DNA of 64,000 nt from Geodermatophilus poikilotrophus (GCF_900111455.1 NZ_FOIE01000002.1:310001-374000); one strand, 5' to 3'; shown: positions 45,547 through 55,854, counted from the first letter of the stretch. The notes: generated by a model not told the origin, from the letters alone. Numbers and translations: made by a program.

Positions 45547-47469
45547 ATGCCGACCTCCGTCACCATGCCCGCCCTGGGCGAGAGCGTCACCGAGGGCACG
45601 GTCACCCGATGGCTCAAGCAGGAGGGTGAGCAGGTCGAGGTCGACGAGCCCCTCCTCGAGGTCTCGACCGACAAGGTCGACACCGAGATCCCCTCGCCGG
45701 CCGCCGGCGTCCTGAGCAGGATCCTGGTCGCCGAGGACGAGACGGTCGAGGTCGGAGCCGAGCTCGCCGTCATCGGTGGGGAGGGCGACGGCGGCGGCTC
45801 CGGCGGCCCCGCGTCGGCCGAGGACGCCGACACCACCCCGCAGACCCCGGCCGAGCAGGTCGAGGACGCCGGTCCCGGTCCGTCGGACGCGCCGCAGGAG
45901 GCGCAGGAGGAGCCGCAGCCCGCGCCGGCCTCGGCCGACGGCGGTTCCGGCGGTGGCGGTGGCGGTGGCGGTGGCGGTGGCGGCCAGGGGACGCCGGTGA
46001 CCATGCCGGCGCTGGGGGAGAGCGTCACCGAGGGGACCGTCACCCGCTGGCTGAAGTCCGTCGGTGACGAGGTGACCGCCGACGAGCCGCTGCTCGAGGT
46101 CTCCACCGACAAGGTCGACACCGAGATCCCCGCACCGGCGTCGGGCACCCTGCTCTCGATCTCGGTGGACGAGGACGAAACGGTCGAGGTGGGCGCGGAG
46201 CTGGCGGTCATCGGCTCCGGCTCCGGCGGCGGGGGTGCCCCCGCGGAGGCCCCCTCCGCCCCGGCCGAGCAGAAGCCGCAGTCGCAGGAGGAGCCGCGGG
46301 AGCCGGCAGCGCCGGCGCAGGCGAAGGCCCCGACCCCGCAGGCCGACCCCACCCCGCAGCAGGCACAGCCCGCCTCGGAGCAGCCCGGCGCCGACTACGG
46401 CTCCGGTGGCGTCCTGCCGAGCACCTCCCCCACCGACGCGCCCTCGCCGGCCCAGGCGGTGGCTCCGCAGGCACCCGCCCAGCCGAAGACCCCGGCGCCG
46501 GCGCCCGCCGGTGACGGGGGCGGTCAGTACGTCACCCCGCTGGTGCGCCGGCTGGCCGCCGACCGCGGCGTGGACCTGTCCTCGGTCACCGGCACCGGCG
46601 TCGGCGGGCGGATCCGCAAGCAGGACGTCATCGCCGCTGCCGAGAAGGCCGCCGCTCCGGCTCCGGCTGCCCCGGCTCCGGCCGCCGCGGCCTCGGGCCG
46701 GCCGACGCCGAGCCCCTCGCCGGCGGCCAAGCCCGACACCTCGCTGCGCGGGCGCACCGAGAAGATGTCCCGGCTGCGCGGCGTCATCGCCCGCCGGATG
46801 GTGGAGTCGCTGCAGGTCAGCGCCCAGCTGACGACGGTCGTCGAGGCGGACGTCACCGCGATCGCGCGGCTGCGGGACCGCGCCAAGCGGGACTTCGAGG
46901 CGCGTGAGGGCGTGAAGCTCTCGTTCCTGCCGTTCTTCGCGAAGGCGGCGGTCGAGGCGCTCAAGGCCCACCCGGCCGTGAACTCCTCGATCGACCTGGA
47001 GGCCGGCACGGTGACCTACCACGACGCCGAGAACCTGGGCATCGCGGTCGACACCGAGCGTGGCCTGCTGGTGCCGGTGATCAGGGACGCCGGTGACCTG
47101 AGCATCGGCGGGCTGGCCCGCAAGATCGCCGACCTGGCGGAGCGCACCCGCACCAACAAGGTGACCCCGGATGAGCTCGGCGGCGGCACCTTCACGCTGA
47201 CCAACACCGGCAGCCGCGGGGCGCTGTTCGACACGCCGATCATCAACCAGCCGCAGGTGGCGATCCTCGGCGTGGGCACCGTGGTCAAGCGTCCGGTCGT
47301 CGTCCAGGACCCCGGCCTGGGCGAGGTCATCGCGGTCCGGTCGATGGTCTACCTGGCGCTGACCTACGACCACCGGATCGTCGACGGCGCCGACGCCGCC
47401 CGCTTTCTGGGCACGGTGAAGGAGCGGCTGGAGGCCGGTCAGTTCCACGGCGAGCTCGGCCTCGCCTGA
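45547..47469 (+). CDS. sucB: Dihydrolipoamide acyltransferase E2 with two lipoyl domains (sucB/dlaT)
   Basis: 640 residues. Two lipoyl domains carry DKVDTE with lipoylated Lys43 and Lys189. A Pro/Ala/Glu linker follows each; the first ends in a run of glycines encoded by a GGTGGC repeat. The peripheral-subunit-binding domain starts near Tyr328 ([28 protein letters not shown]). The catalytic domain ends with DHRIVDG (His609, Asp613). In actinobacteria this E2 (DlaT) serves pyruvate dehydrogenase and peroxidase complexes; the family name SucB is traditional. ATG with AAGGAG upstream. Confidence 0.94.
   Translation: MPTSVTMPALGESVTEGTVTRWLKQEGEQVEVDEPLLEVSTDKVDTEIPSPAAGVLSRILVAEDETVEVGAELAVIGGEGDGGGSGGPASAEDADTTPQTPAEQVEDAGPGPSDAPQEAQEEPQPAPASADGGSGGGGGGGGGGGGQGTPVTMPALGESVTEGTVTRWLKSVGDEVTADEPLLEVSTDKVDTEIPAPASGTLLSISVDEDETVEVGAELAVIGSGSGGGGAPAEAPSAPAEQKPQSQEEPREPAAPAQAKAPTPQADPTPQQAQPASEQPGADYGSGGVLPSTSPTDAPSPAQAVAPQAPAQPKTPAPAPAGDGGGQYVTPLVRRLAADRGVDLSSVTGTGVGGRIRKQDVIAAAEKAAAPAPAAPAPAAAASGRPTPSPSPAAKPDTSLRGRTEKMSRLRGVIARRMVESLQVSAQLTTVVEADVTAIARLRDRAKRDFEAREGVKLSFLPFFAKAAVEALKAHPAVNSSIDLEAGTVTYHDAENLGIAVDTERGLLVPVIRDAGDLSIGGLARKIADLAERTRTNKVTPDELGGGTFTLTNTGSRGALFDTPIINQPQVAILGVGTVVKRPVVVQDPGLGEVIAVRSMVYLALTYDHRIVDGADAARFLGTVKERLEAGQFHGELGLA
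45950..45984 (+). repeat. GGTGGC hexanucleotide repeat within sucB
   Basis: About five to six in-frame GGTGGC units encode a polyglycine stretch in the linker between the two lipoyl domains. Length changes would keep the reading frame. Confidence 0.7.
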
Positions 47470-47476
47470 TCCGCAC

Positions 47477-47512
47477 CGATCGGGGCCCCGGCGACAGCCG
47501 GGGCCCCGATCG
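47477..47512 (+). terminator. sucB terminator, perfect 16-bp stem
   Basis: CGATCGGGGCCCCGGC pairs exactly with GCCGGGGCCCCGATCG around GACA, 7 nt after sucB. Confidence 0.8.
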
Positions 47513-47535
47513 CGTCCGCCCCCTGGAGGACAGAC

Positions 47536-48444
47536 ATGAAGGTCGCGGTCACCGGTTCCTCGGGGCTGATCGGGACGCGCCTGGTGGCCGCGCTGCGGGC
47601 TGACGGGCACGAGGTGCTGCGGCTGGTCCGCCGGACGCCGCGGACGGCGGACGAGCACCGCTGGGACCCCCAGCACCGGCAGATCGACCCGGCTCTGCTC
47701 TCCGACGTCGACGCCGTGGTGAACCTGGCCGGCACCCCCATCCGGCCGCGCCCCTTCACCGCCGGCTACAAGGAGCAGCTGCGCTCCAGCCGGCTCGACA
47801 GCACGATCACGGTGAGCGAGGCGCTGGCCGCCGTGGCCGCGGCCGATCCGGGACGCCGCCGGGTGCTGCTCTCCGCGTCGGCGGTGGGCTACTACGGCGA
47901 CACCGGCGACCGACCGGTGCGGGAGGACGCGCCACCCGGCAGCGACTTCCTGGCCCGGCTGTGCGTCGACTGGGAGGCCGGCACCCGCACCGCCGAGGAC
48001 GCCGGCGTGCGGGTCGTGCACCTGCGCACCGGCCTGGTGGTCGGGCGCGACGCCATGCTGGTCCGCATCCTCGGCCTGGTCTTCCGGGCCGGCCTGGGCG
48101 GTCGGATGGGCTCGGGACGGCAGTACTGGCCCTGGATCAGCCTGGACGACGAGGTGGACGCGATCCGCTTCCTGCTCACCGCCGACGTCTCCGGTCCGGT
48201 GAACCTCACCGGACCCGCCCCCGTGACCAACGCCGAGTTCGTGCGGCGCCTGGCGGCCGCCGTGCACCGGCCCGCGGTCCTGCCGGTGCCCGGGCCGGTC
48301 CTGTCGCTGGCTCTGGGCGAGTTCGGCCGGTCCAGCGTGCTGGCCGGTCAGCGCGCAGTGCCGGCGGCGCTGGAGCGAGCCGGTTACCAGTGGACCCACC
48401 GCGACCTCGACGACGCCCTCCGGGTGGCCCTCCAGCGCGGCTGA
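47536..48444 (+). CDS. TIGR01777-family NAD(P)-binding epimerase-like protein
   Basis: 302-residue extended SDR. NAD loop MKVAVTGSSGLIGTRLVAAL; VVNLAGTPIRPRPF; the SASAVGYYGDTGD block with active-site Ser and Tyr; and a DUF1731 C-terminal part (GRSSVLAGQRAVPAALERAGYQW). The family is related to sugar epimerases and to YfcH of E. coli; the substrate is unknown. In M. tuberculosis the homologue Rv2216 also lies between dlaT and lipB. ATG with GGAGG upstream. Confidence 0.9.
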   Translation: MKVAVTGSSGLIGTRLVAALRADGHEVLRLVRRTPRTADEHRWDPQHRQIDPALLSDVDAVVNLAGTPIRPRPFTAGYKEQLRSSRLDSTITVSEALAAVAAADPGRRRVLLSASAVGYYGDTGDRPVREDAPPGSDFLARLCVDWEAGTRTAEDAGVRVVHLRTGLVVGRDAMLVRILGLVFRAGLGGRMGSGRQYWPWISLDDEVDAIRFLLTADVSGPVNLTGPAPVTNAEFVRRLAAAVHRPAVLPVPGPVLSLALGEFGRSSVLAGQRAVPAALERAGYQWTHRDLDDALRVALQRG

Positions 48445-48450
48445 GCCGGC

Positions 48451-50037
48451 TCAGGACACCCGCTCGGCCGACGCGATCCGCCACCCCTCCGAGGTGGCCA
48501 CGAGCGTCATGCGCACCTCCGCCTCGCCGCGACCCGCGACCGGGCGCAGCGCCGGGCCTCCGGGGTCCGCGGCGCGCACCACCTCGTAGGCAGGCCAGCG
48601 GTCGACGACCCGCAGGGTCACCTGGCCCTGTGCGGCCGCGCCGTCGAGCACGGTGGCGTCGACCACCTCGGGTGCGAAGCCGTGGACCGTCTCACCCGCG
48701 GCGGACAGAGCGGCGATCGTGCCCCGGTCGGCGGTGAGGGAGGTGCTGCCCGGCGCGTACACACCGTCGAGCAAGGCCGGCGCGCCGGTGGAGAGAGCCT
48801 GTGCCCGGCGTTGGTAGAGCTCGGTGAGCCGGGCCGCCCAGTCCTCCTCGGGCACGGCCGCGGCCCCACCCCCGGCTGCCGGCGCCGGGACGGTCCCCGA
48901 CGGCACCGCCTCCGGCTCGACGGTGCGCGGTGCGCTCGCGGCGCGGTCGGCCAGCGCGGGCGGCGCCGGCTCGGACGGGTCGCTCCCCCACGGGCTCCCG
49001 AGCCACACCACGAGAGCCACGGCAGCGGCCACCCCCGCCAGCGCGCCGACCCGGCGGAGCGCCCCGCCCGACGGCACGAGCGCCGTGACCGCCCTCCTGT
49101 GGTGGGGTGCGAGCGCCACCGGGTCCCGCCGGTGCCGGCCGGGGACCTGGTGGGTGAGCTCGGTGCGCGGGCCCCGGTGGGTGCGGGCGAGCTCCTCGTC
49201 GGGCACCCCGGTCCGCGGCAACCGCACCGGCTCCGGACGGCAGGCGTGCCGCAGGTCGAGGGCGAAGGCGGCGGCCGACCCGCGGTCGTGCGGGTCGGGC
49301 GAGAGCCCGCGGGCGATCACCGCCAGCAGGTCCGCGGGCGCGTCGGGGGCGAGCTCGGCGAGGTCGGGCAGCACGCCGTCGGCGGCGACCCGCAGCGTGT
49401 CGGCCGGCGTCGCGGCGTTCCACGGCGCCACCCCGGTGAGCGCGTGGAAGGCCGCCGCGGCGACACCGAAGACGTCGGACTCCGGCCCTGGAGCGCCGCC
49501 GCGGGCGACCGTCGGGTCGACGTAGGCCGGTGTGAGCTCACCGGCTGCCTCCTCTCCCAGCACCCGCGCCACCCCGAGGTCGGTGAGCACCGGGCGGCCC
49601 TCGGCGGTGAAGACGACGTTGCCCGGGGAGAGGTCGCCGTGCACCACCCCACGCTCGTGCGCGTGGGCCAGCGCGGCGGCCACCGGGGCCAGAGCGGTGA
49701 CCACCTCCCCTGGTCGCAACCGGCCGCGGCGGGCCAGCAGTGCGGCCAGGCTGCCGCCGGGCAGCAGGTCGAGCACCAGGGCCACGCGTGGCTGCCCGCC
49801 ACGGCGCGGTCCGTGCACGACCTCGTGCAGCCGGACCAGGTGCGGGTGGTCGAGCTCGCCGAGCAGCGCCGCCTCGCGCGCCTGACGCTCGGCGTCCCCG
49901 GCGACCAGCAGCTTCACCGCCACCGGTGCGCCACCGGACCGGGGCACCGCCCGCCACACCTCACCGGACCCGCCTCGGCCGAGCAGCTCCTCCAGCCGGT
50001 AACCGGGGACGACGGGCGCGGGCGAGGGCGACGGCAT
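48451..50037 (-). CDS. Divergent Ser/Thr protein kinase with one membrane helix and an extracellular domain
   Basis: 528 residues. Kinase domain at about 10-270: loop LGRGGSGEVWRAV, Lys in VAVKLL, catalytic HGDLSPGN with Asp135 (HGD in place of HRD), and DLG with Asp153 instead of DFG. A basic juxtamembrane region follows, then a helix at about 326-345 (VGALAGVAAAVALVVWLG), a Pro/Ala linker and an extracellular SnoaL/NTF2-like domain of about 150 residues (LYQRRAQALSTG...WRIASAERVS). The catalytic Asps are kept, so activity is plausible. ATG 50037 is 7 nt after TACGGT. The ligand is unknown. Confidence 0.82.
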   Translation of the reverse strand: MPSPSPAPVVPGYRLEELLGRGGSGEVWRAVPRSGGAPVAVKLLVAGDAERQAREAALLGELDHPHLVRLHEVVHGPRRGGQPRVALVLDLLPGGSLAALLARRGRLRPGEVVTALAPVAAALAHAHERGVVHGDLSPGNVVFTAEGRPVLTDLGVARVLGEEAAGELTPAYVDPTVARGGAPGPESDVFGVAAAAFHALTGVAPWNAATPADTLRVAADGVLPDLAELAPDAPADLLAVIARGLSPDPHDRGSAAAFALDLRHACRPEPVRLPRTGVPDEELARTHRGPRTELTHQVPGRHRRDPVALAPHHRRAVTALVPSGGALRRVGALAGVAAAVALVVWLGSPWGSDPSEPAPPALADRAASAPRTVEPEAVPSGTVPAPAAGGGAAAVPEEDWAARLTELYQRRAQALSTGAPALLDGVYAPGSTSLTADRGTIAALSAAGETVHGFAPEVVDATVLDGAAAQGQVTLRVVDRWPAYEVVRAADPGGPALRPVAGRGEAEVRMTLVATSEGWRIASAERVS

Positions 50038-50044
50038 GGCGGGC

Positions 50045-50050
50045 ACCGTA
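50045..50050 (-). promoter_or_regulatory. -10 hexamer of the kinase gene (leaderless)
   Basis: TACGGT on the minus strand, 7 nt before the ATG at 50037. Confidence 0.5.
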
Positions 50051-50143
50051 GGCGGCCGCGCGGGGACCCCGCTCCGGCTGTCCACAGGGGCCGGCCCCCT
50101 CCACAGGACCGGGCCCGGACGGGTGGCACGGCGGTGCGCGTCC

Positions 50144-50149
50144 TAGGTT
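50144..50149 (+). promoter_or_regulatory. -10 hexamer of the FAD oxidoreductase gene (leaderless)
   Basis: TAGGTT, 6 nt before the ATG at 50156. Confidence 0.55.
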
Positions 50150-50155
50150 CGGGCC

Positions 50156-51400
50156 ATGCCGCTGCCCGCCCGCGCCCAGGTCGTCGTCGTCGGAGCGGGG
50201 CTGGCCGGGCTGTCCGCGGCCCTCCGGCTCGCCGCCGCGGGCGTGGACGTGCACGTCGCCGAGGCCGCCGCGCACGCCGGCGGCCGGCTGGCCACCGATC
50301 GGGTCGACGGGTTCGTCGTCGACCGCGGCTTCCAGGTGCTCAACACCGCGTACCCGCGCGCCGCCGACCTCGACCTGCCGGCCCTCGACCTGGGCTGGTT
50401 CTGGCCGGGCGCGGCGATCCGGGTCGACGGTCGCCGGTTCCGGGTGGTCGACCCGCGGCGTCGACCCACGGCCGCGCTGGACACGCTCCGGGCACCGATC
50501 GGCTCGCCGGTGCGCAAGGCGGCCGTCGCCGCCTACTCCGCCCGGGCCGCCTACACCCCGGTCGACCGGCTGTCGCGGGAGCCCGAGACCTCCGCCGAGG
50601 AGCGGCTGCGGCGGGCCGGCGTGGGGGACACCGCGCTGGAACGCTTCTTCCGGCCGTTCCTCGCCGGCGTGCTGCTGGAGGACCGGCTGGAGACCTCGAG
50701 CCGGTACCTGGACCTGCTGTGGCGGAGCTTCGCCCGCGGGGGGATCGGCCTGCCGGCCCGCGGCATGCAGGCGGTCGGCGAGCAGCTGGCCGAGCGGGTC
50801 GGCGCCGACCGCGTGCACCTGGGCGTCCGGGTCACCGCCGTGAGCGGCGACGCGGTCAGCACCGAGGCCGGGCGCACCCGTGCCGACGCGGTCGTCGTCG
50901 CCTCCGACCCCGACACCGCGGCCGCGCTGGTCCCCGGGCTGACGGCGTCCGCGCCCCGGCAGGTGACCACCCACCTGCACGTGCTGCCGTCCTCCCCGAC
51001 CGGGGAGCCGCTGCTGGTCCTCGGCACGCCCGGCGGACGTCTGGTGAACAGCGCCGTGCTCACCGACGCCCAGCCCGCCTACAGCCCCGACGGCCGGGCG
51101 CTGGTCGCCAGCTCCACCCTGGCGCCGACCCGGGAGCCCGACGTGCGGGCCGAGGTCGCGGCGTTGCACGGGGTCGACCCCGGCGACCTGCAGCACCTCA
51201 CCTCGGTCACCGTGCCGCAGGCCCAACCGGCCGCCGTCCCGCCGCTGCGCCTGCGGCTGCCGGTGGACCTGGGCGGTGGGCTGTTCGTGGCCGGCGACCA
51301 CCGGGACACCCCGTCCATCCAGGGCGCCATGGCCAGCGGCGCCCGGGCCGCCCGCGCCGTCCTGCGTGCCCTCTCCCCCGACCAGCGAGGAGCTGCCTGA
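50156..51400 (+). CDS. FAD-dependent amine oxidase/phytoene desaturase-like oxidoreductase
   Basis: 414 residues. The N-terminal FAD fold VVVVGAGLAGLSAALRLAAAGVDV is followed by AHAGGRLATDRVDGFVVDRGFQVL, as in protoporphyrinogen oxidase, monoamine oxidase and carotenoid desaturases. The end has the second FAD segment GLFVAGDHRDTPSIQGAMASGARAARAV. The substrate is unclear; the length and the short substrate domain fit the HemG-like/UDP-galactopyranose-like mixed group rather than a true desaturase. ATG 6 nt after TAGGTT. It is followed after 2 nt by pepE. Confidence 0.85.
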   Translation: MPLPARAQVVVVGAGLAGLSAALRLAAAGVDVHVAEAAAHAGGRLATDRVDGFVVDRGFQVLNTAYPRAADLDLPALDLGWFWPGAAIRVDGRRFRVVDPRRRPTAALDTLRAPIGSPVRKAAVAAYSARAAYTPVDRLSREPETSAEERLRRAGVGDTALERFFRPFLAGVLLEDRLETSSRYLDLLWRSFARGGIGLPARGMQAVGEQLAERVGADRVHLGVRVTAVSGDAVSTEAGRTRADAVVVASDPDTAAALVPGLTASAPRQVTTHLHVLPSSPTGEPLLVLGTPGGRLVNSAVLTDAQPAYSPDGRALVASSTLAPTREPDVRAEVAALHGVDPGDLQHLTSVTVPQAQPAAVPPLRLRLPVDLGGGLFVAGDHRDTPSIQGAMASGARAARAVLRALSPDQRGAA

Positions 51401-51402
51401 CC

Positions 51403-52137
51403 GTGCCCGCCACCGCACCGACCATCCTGGCCACCAGCATCGGCTTCGACTCCCGCCGCCGCGGCCCCTACGACTGGGCACCGGGACCGGTCTTCGACCT
51501 CGCGTTCGAGCTCGCGGGGGCGTCCGAGCGGCCGCGGTTGTGCTACCTCGGCACCGCCACCGGCGACGACCCGGTGCGGGTGGCCGGTGTGTACGGGGCC
51601 TTCGCCGGCAGCGGGGTGCAGGTCAGCCACCTGAGCCTCTTCCCCATGCCCACCGTTCCCGACCTGCGCGCGCACCTGCTGGCGCAGGACGCCGTCTGGG
51701 TCGGCGGCGGCAGCGTCGCGAACCTGCTCGCCGTGTGGCGGGTGCACGGGCTCGACGAGGTGTTCCGGGAGGTGTGGCAGGCCGGTGTCGTGCTGGGCGG
51801 GGTGTCGGCCGGATCGCTGTGCTGGCACGTCGGCGGCACGACCGACTCCTACGGCCCCGATCTGCGCCCGGTGACCAACGGGCTCGGGCTGATCCCGACG
51901 TCCAACGGCGTGCACTACGACTCCGAGGAGCAGCGCCGTCCGCTGTACCACCGCCTCGTGGCCGACGGCACGCTGCCCGGCGGGCACGCCACCGACGACG
52001 GCGTGGGGCTGGTCTACCGCGGCACGGAGCTGGTGGAGGCGGTCGCCGACCGGCCGGACAAGGCCGCCTACCGGGTGCAGCGGGGCCCCGACGGCACCGC
52101 GGTCGAGACCCGCATCGAGCCCCGGCGCCTGCGCTGA
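51403..52137 (+). CDS. pepE: Peptidase E-like serine hydrolase (S51)
   Basis: 244 residues. The nucleophile Ser135 lies in GGVSAGSLCWH, in the class I glutamine amidotransferase-like fold typical of S51 peptidases. WVGGGSVANLLAVWRVHGL and the HYDSEEQRRPLYHRLV block are family features. E. coli PepE cuts Asp-X dipeptides; actinobacterial members may instead process other peptides (cyanophycinase branch). GTG start 2 nt after the oxidoreductase stop, so it is coupled. Confidence 0.87.
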   Translation: MPATAPTILATSIGFDSRRRGPYDWAPGPVFDLAFELAGASERPRLCYLGTATGDDPVRVAGVYGAFAGSGVQVSHLSLFPMPTVPDLRAHLLAQDAVWVGGGSVANLLAVWRVHGLDEVFREVWQAGVVLGGVSAGSLCWHVGGTTDSYGPDLRPVTNGLGLIPTSNGVHYDSEEQRRPLYHRLVADGTLPGGHATDDGVGLVYRGTELVEAVADRPDKAAYRVQRGPDGTAVETRIEPRRLR

Positions 52138-52146
52138 GGACGGGCT

Positions 52147-52152
52147 TAGGCT
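52147..52152 (+). promoter_or_regulatory. -10 hexamer of lipB (leaderless)
   Basis: TAGGCT, 6 nt before the GTG at 52159. Confidence 0.55.
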
Positions 52153-52158
52153 GAGCGC

Positions 52159-52800
52159 GTGACGGAGCTGCAGGTGATCCGGGCGGGCACGGTCCCCTAC
52201 GAGGAGGCCTGGGAGCGCCAGCGCGAGCTGCACGCCGCCCGGGTGGCCGGCGAGGGGCCCGACACGCTGCTGCTGCTGGAGCACCCGCCGGTCTACACCG
52301 CGGGCAAGCGCACCGAGCCGCACGAGCGCCCCTTCGACGGCACTCCGGTCATCGACGTGGACCGCGGCGGCAAGATCACCTGGCACGGACCCGGCCAGCT
52401 CGTCGGCTACCCGATCGTCCGGTTGGCCGACCCGGTCGACGTCGTCGCCCACGTGCGGCGCCTGGAGGCAGCGCTCATCGAGGTGTGCGGCGGTCTCGGC
52501 CTGGCCACGGAGCGGGTCGAGGGCCGCAGCGGCGTGTGGGTGCGCGCCGATGACCGCGGCCCGGACCGCAAGGTCGCCGCCATCGGGGTCCGGGTGGCCA
52601 GGGGCGTGACCATGCACGGGTTCGCGCTCAACTGCGACCCCGACATGTCGGCGTTCGGCAACATGATCCCCTGCGGGATCGTGGACGCCGGCGCCACCGC
52701 GCTCACCACCGAACTCGGCCGCGACGTGACCGTCGCCGAGGTCATCGACCAGGTCGAGCAGGCGATGCGCGAGGTGCTCACGACCGCCGTCCCCGCCTGA
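52159..52800 (+). CDS. lipB: Octanoyl-[ACP]:protein N-octanoyltransferase
   Basis: It moves octanoate from acyl carrier protein to the lipoyl-domain lysine of E2 and GcvH. 213 residues with [19 protein letters not shown], the catalytic Lys138 in KVAAIGVRV, and Cys172 in MIPCGI. Works with LipA (59.9 kb) on SucB. The GTG start is 6 nt after TAGGCT, so it has its own promoter within the pepE-lipB run. Confidence 0.95.
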   Translation: MTELQVIRAGTVPYEEAWERQRELHAARVAGEGPDTLLLLEHPPVYTAGKRTEPHERPFDGTPVIDVDRGGKITWHGPGQLVGYPIVRLADPVDVVAHVRRLEAALIEVCGGLGLATERVEGRSGVWVRADDRGPDRKVAAIGVRVARGVTMHGFALNCDPDMSAFGNMIPCGIVDAGATALTTELGRDVTVAEVIDQVEQAMREVLTTAVPA

Positions 52801-52803
52801 GAG

Positions 52804-52855
52804 AGGACCCGCCTCCCCACCCCTCGCACGCTCGGGGCGGTGCCCTGGTGGGGGG
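52804..52855. repeat. Degenerate element between convergent lipB and leuS
   Basis: GGACCCGCCTCCCCACC and GGTGGGGGGC flank CTCGCACGCTCGGGGCGG. It resembles the dispersed family but the outer stem is weak. It ends 2 nt before the leuS stop. Confidence 0.35.
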
Positions 52856-52857
52856 CT

Positions 52858-55749
52858 TCAGCCGAGGACGAAGTTGACCAGCCGGCCGGGGACGGCGACG
52901 ACGCGGCGCACCGTCCTCCCGTCCAGGTGCGCGGCGACCTTGTCGTCGGCCCGGGCCGCGGCCTCCAGCGCGGCGGCGTCGGCGTCGGCCGGGACCGTCA
53001 CCTGGGCCCGCACCTTGCCGTTGACCTGGACCGCCACCTGCACGGTGTCCTCGACCAGCCAGCGCTCGTCGGCCTCCGGGAACGGGTGCCAGGCCAGCGA
53101 CTCGCCGTGGCCCAGCCGCGCCCACAGCTCCTCGGCGATGTGCGGGGCCAGCGGCGCGACCAGCAGCACCAGCGGCTCGGCCACCGACCGCGGCACCGCG
53201 GAGTCCGCCCCGTAGGTCTGGGTGAGGTGGTTGGTCAGCTCGGTGATCCGGGCGATCGCGATGTTGAACCGCAGCGTCGACATCCCGTCCCGGACCCCGG
53301 CGATCGCCCGGTGCAGCGCCCGCAGCGTCTCCTCGGCCGGCTGGACGTCGTCCGCCGCCCGGACCGCGCCGGTCTGCTCGTCGACGACGACCCGCCAGAT
53401 CCGCTGCAGCAGCCGCTGCGACCCGACGACGGCCTTGGTCTCCCACGGCCGGGACTGCTCCAGCGGGCCGGTCGACATCTCGTAGACCCGGAGCGTGTCC
53501 GCGCCGTACGCGCCGATCATCTCGTCGGGCGTCACCATGTTCTTCAGGCTCTTGCCCATCTTCCCGTACTCGCGGTTGACCGGCCGGCCCTCGTGGAGGA
53601 ACTGCCCGTCGCGCTCCTCCACCTCGGCGGCGGGCACGTGGAAGCCACGCTCGTCGGTGTAGGCGTAGGCCGAGATGTAGCCCTGGTTGACCAGCCGCCG
53701 GAACGGCTCCTCGCTGCTGACGTAGCCCAGGTCGTGCAGCACCTTGTGCCAGAAGCGGGCGTACAGCAGGTGCAGCACGGCGTGCTCCATGCCGCCGACG
53801 TACAGGTCGACGCCTCCGACGTCGGCGGGCTCCCGCGGCCCCAGCCAGTAGCGCTCCAGCTCCGGGTCGACCATCTGCGTGTCGTCGGAGGGGTCCAGGT
53901 AGCGCAGGTAGTACCAGCAGGAGCCAGCCCAGTTGGGCATCGTGTTGGTCTCGCGCCGGTACTTCCGCAGGCCCTCGCCCAGGTCCAGCTCCACCGTCGT
54001 CCAGTCGGCGACCCGGGACAGCGGCGGCTCCGGCGCGGAGTCGGCGTCGTCGTCGGCGAAGGTCTTGGGCGAGTAGTCGTCGACCTCGGGCAGCAGCACC
54101 GGCAGCATCGACTCCGGGACGGCGACCGGCAGGTCGTCCTCGTCGTAGACCACCGGGAACGGCTCGCCCCAGTAGCGCTGCCGGCTGAACAGCCAGTCGC
54201 GCAGCTTGTAGGTCGTCGTCGCCTCGCCGTGGCCGCGCTGCACCAGCCAGTCGGTGATCGTCGCTTTCGCGGTCGCCTTGTCCAGGCCGTTCAGTGAGAT
54301 CTCGTCGTTGGCCGAGTTGATCATCGGGCCGGCGCCGGTGTAGGCACCGCCGTCGAAGTCCTCCGGCGGCTGCACCGTGCGGACCACCGGCAGGCCGAAG
54401 ACCTGCGCGAACTCGAAGTCGCGGGTGTCCTCGCCCGGAACGGCCATGATCGCGCCGGTGCCGTAGCCGGTCAGCACGTAGTCGGCGATGAACACCGGCA
54501 GCTCGCGGCCGTTGACCGGGTTCACCGCGGTGACGCCCAGCCAGATGCCGGTCTTCTCCCGCGCCTCGTTCTGCCGGTCCAGCTCCGAGCGGCGGGAGGC
54601 CTGCCGCTGGTAGGTCCGCACCGCCTCGGCCGGGGTCGCCGCGCCGCCGGTCCACCGCGGGTCGGTGCCGTCCGGCCACGCGGCGGCGGTCAGCGTCTCG
54701 ACCAGGGGGTGCTCGGGCGCCAGCACCACGTACGTGGCACCGAACAACGTGTCGGGCCGGGTGGTGAACACCTCGATGCTCCGGTCCCCGACGGGGAACC
54801 GGATCCGCGCACCGGTCGAGCGGCCGATCCAGTTGCGCTGCATCTGCTTCACCGCGTCCGACCAGTCCAGCCGGTCCAGGTCGGCGAGCAGTCGCTCGGC
54901 GTAGGCGGTGATCCGCATCATCCACTGGGTCAGCGGACGCCGGAACACCGGGAAGTTGCCGCGCTCGGAGCGCCCGTCGGGCGTGACCTCCTCGTTGGAC
55001 AGCACCGTGCCCAGGCCAGGGCACCAGTTCACCGGCGCCTGGTGCAGGTAGGCCAGCCGGTGCGCGTCGACGACCCTCCGCCGCTCCACGCCGTCCAGTT
55101 CGGCCCATGGGCGGCCCGTCCCGTTCGTGCCCGGAGCAGGCTCGCGCGTGCCGGCGTCCAGCTCGGCGACCAGCTCCTCGATCCGCCGCGCCCTCCCGGC
55201 GTCCTCGTCGAACCAGGACCCGAAGATCTGCAGGAAGATCCACTGGGTCCACCTGTAGTAGCCCGGGTCGATCGTGGCGAAGGTGCGGCGCTCGTCGTGG
55301 TCGACGCCCAGCCGGCGCAGCTGCCCCCTGATGGCTGCGATGTTGGCCTCGGTGGTGATCCGCGGGTGCTGCCCGGTCTGGACGGCGTACTGCTCGGCGG
55401 GCAGGCCGAAGGCGTCGTAGCCCATCGGGTGCAGCACGTTGGCGCCGTCCATGCGGAGGAACCGGCTGGTCGCGTCGGTGCCCAGGTAGCCCAGCGGGTG
55501 GCCGACGTGCAGGCCGGCGCCCGACGGGTACGGGAACATGTCCATCACGAAGGCCTTCGGCCGGTCGGCGACCCGCTCGAAGCCCTCGGACAGCCGGCCC
55601 GTCGGGTTCGGGGTGTGGAACGTCCCCTCGGCCGCCCAGCGGTCCTGCCACGCCAGCTCGATCCGCTGCGCCAGGGCGGGTGTGTAGCGGTGCGGCGGGA
55701 CGTCGACCGCCACCTGATCGGCGCTGGGCTGGTCGGCCGTCTGGCTCAT
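52858..55749 (-). CDS. leuS: Leucyl-tRNA synthetase
   Basis: 963 residues, class Ia synthetase. The HIGH-type motif appears as HVGHPLGYL, the editing domain CP1 holds the [12 protein letters not shown] segment, and the second signature is KMGKSLKN in place of KMSKS, which I believe is usual in actinobacterial LeuRS. The C-terminal anticodon-binding and LeuRS-specific domains are complete (VNFVLG end). ATG with AGGAG 7 nt upstream. The 131-nt leader up to a leaderless short ORF has the features of a leucine attenuator. Confidence 0.95.
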   Translation of the reverse strand: MSQTADQPSADQVAVDVPPHRYTPALAQRIELAWQDRWAAEGTFHTPNPTGRLSEGFERVADRPKAFVMDMFPYPSGAGLHVGHPLGYLGTDATSRFLRMDGANVLHPMGYDAFGLPAEQYAVQTGQHPRITTEANIAAIRGQLRRLGVDHDERRTFATIDPGYYRWTQWIFLQIFGSWFDEDAGRARRIEELVAELDAGTREPAPGTNGTGRPWAELDGVERRRVVDAHRLAYLHQAPVNWCPGLGTVLSNEEVTPDGRSERGNFPVFRRPLTQWMMRITAYAERLLADLDRLDWSDAVKQMQRNWIGRSTGARIRFPVGDRSIEVFTTRPDTLFGATYVVLAPEHPLVETLTAAAWPDGTDPRWTGGAATPAEAVRTYQRQASRRSELDRQNEAREKTGIWLGVTAVNPVNGRELPVFIADYVLTGYGTGAIMAVPGEDTRDFEFAQVFGLPVVRTVQPPEDFDGGAYTGAGPMINSANDEISLNGLDKATAKATITDWLVQRGHGEATTTYKLRDWLFSRQRYWGEPFPVVYDEDDLPVAVPESMLPVLLPEVDDYSPKTFADDDADSAPEPPLSRVADWTTVELDLGEGLRKYRRETNTMPNWAGSCWYYLRYLDPSDDTQMVDPELERYWLGPREPADVGGVDLYVGGMEHAVLHLLYARFWHKVLHDLGYVSSEEPFRRLVNQGYISAYAYTDERGFHVPAAEVEERDGQFLHEGRPVNREYGKMGKSLKNMVTPDEMIGAYGADTLRVYEMSTGPLEQSRPWETKAVVGSQRLLQRIWRVVVDEQTGAVRAADDVQPAEETLRALHRAIAGVRDGMSTLRFNIAIARITELTNHLTQTYGADSAVPRSVAEPLVLLVAPLAPHIAEELWARLGHGESLAWHPFPEADERWLVEDTVQVAVQVNGKVRAQVTVPADADAAALEAAARADDKVAAHLDGRTVRRVVAVPGRLVNFVLG

Positions 55750-55794
55750 CGTGGTGCTCCTGGTCCTCGGGGGCTCGTACCGGCGACGGACAGC

Positions 55795-55820
55795 AAAAGA
55801 CCCCTCACGCAGGAGGGGTC
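55795..55820 (-). terminator. Intrinsic terminator in the leuS leader
   Basis: On the minus strand GACCCCTC pairs with GAGGGGTC around a 6-nt loop and is followed by TTTT. This is the only clear hairpin-plus-T-run I noticed in the window, and it lies upstream of leuS rather than after a gene. Confidence 0.8.
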
Positions 55821-55854
55821 GCCGTGCTGACGGGGGGTCTCAGGTCAGCACGGC
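55798..55854 (-). promoter_or_regulatory. Candidate leucine attenuator: protector and antiterminator structures
   Basis: GCCGTGCTGAC and GTCAGCACGGC form an 11-bp protector stem (55854-55844 with 55831-55821). Its loop holds AGACCCC (55840-55834), complementary to GGGGTCT (55804-55798) in the terminator, so antiterminator and terminator are mutually exclusive. Confidence 0.6.

Noticed and set aside
45373..48399. Long minus-strand frame opposite sucB
   Set aside because: A mirror of the Ala/Pro/Glu linkers and GGTGGC repeat; no domain seen.
53535..53600. KMGKS instead of KMSKS as a sign of a defective LeuRS
   Set aside because: I believe this variant is usual in actinobacterial LeuRS, and the rest of the enzyme is complete.
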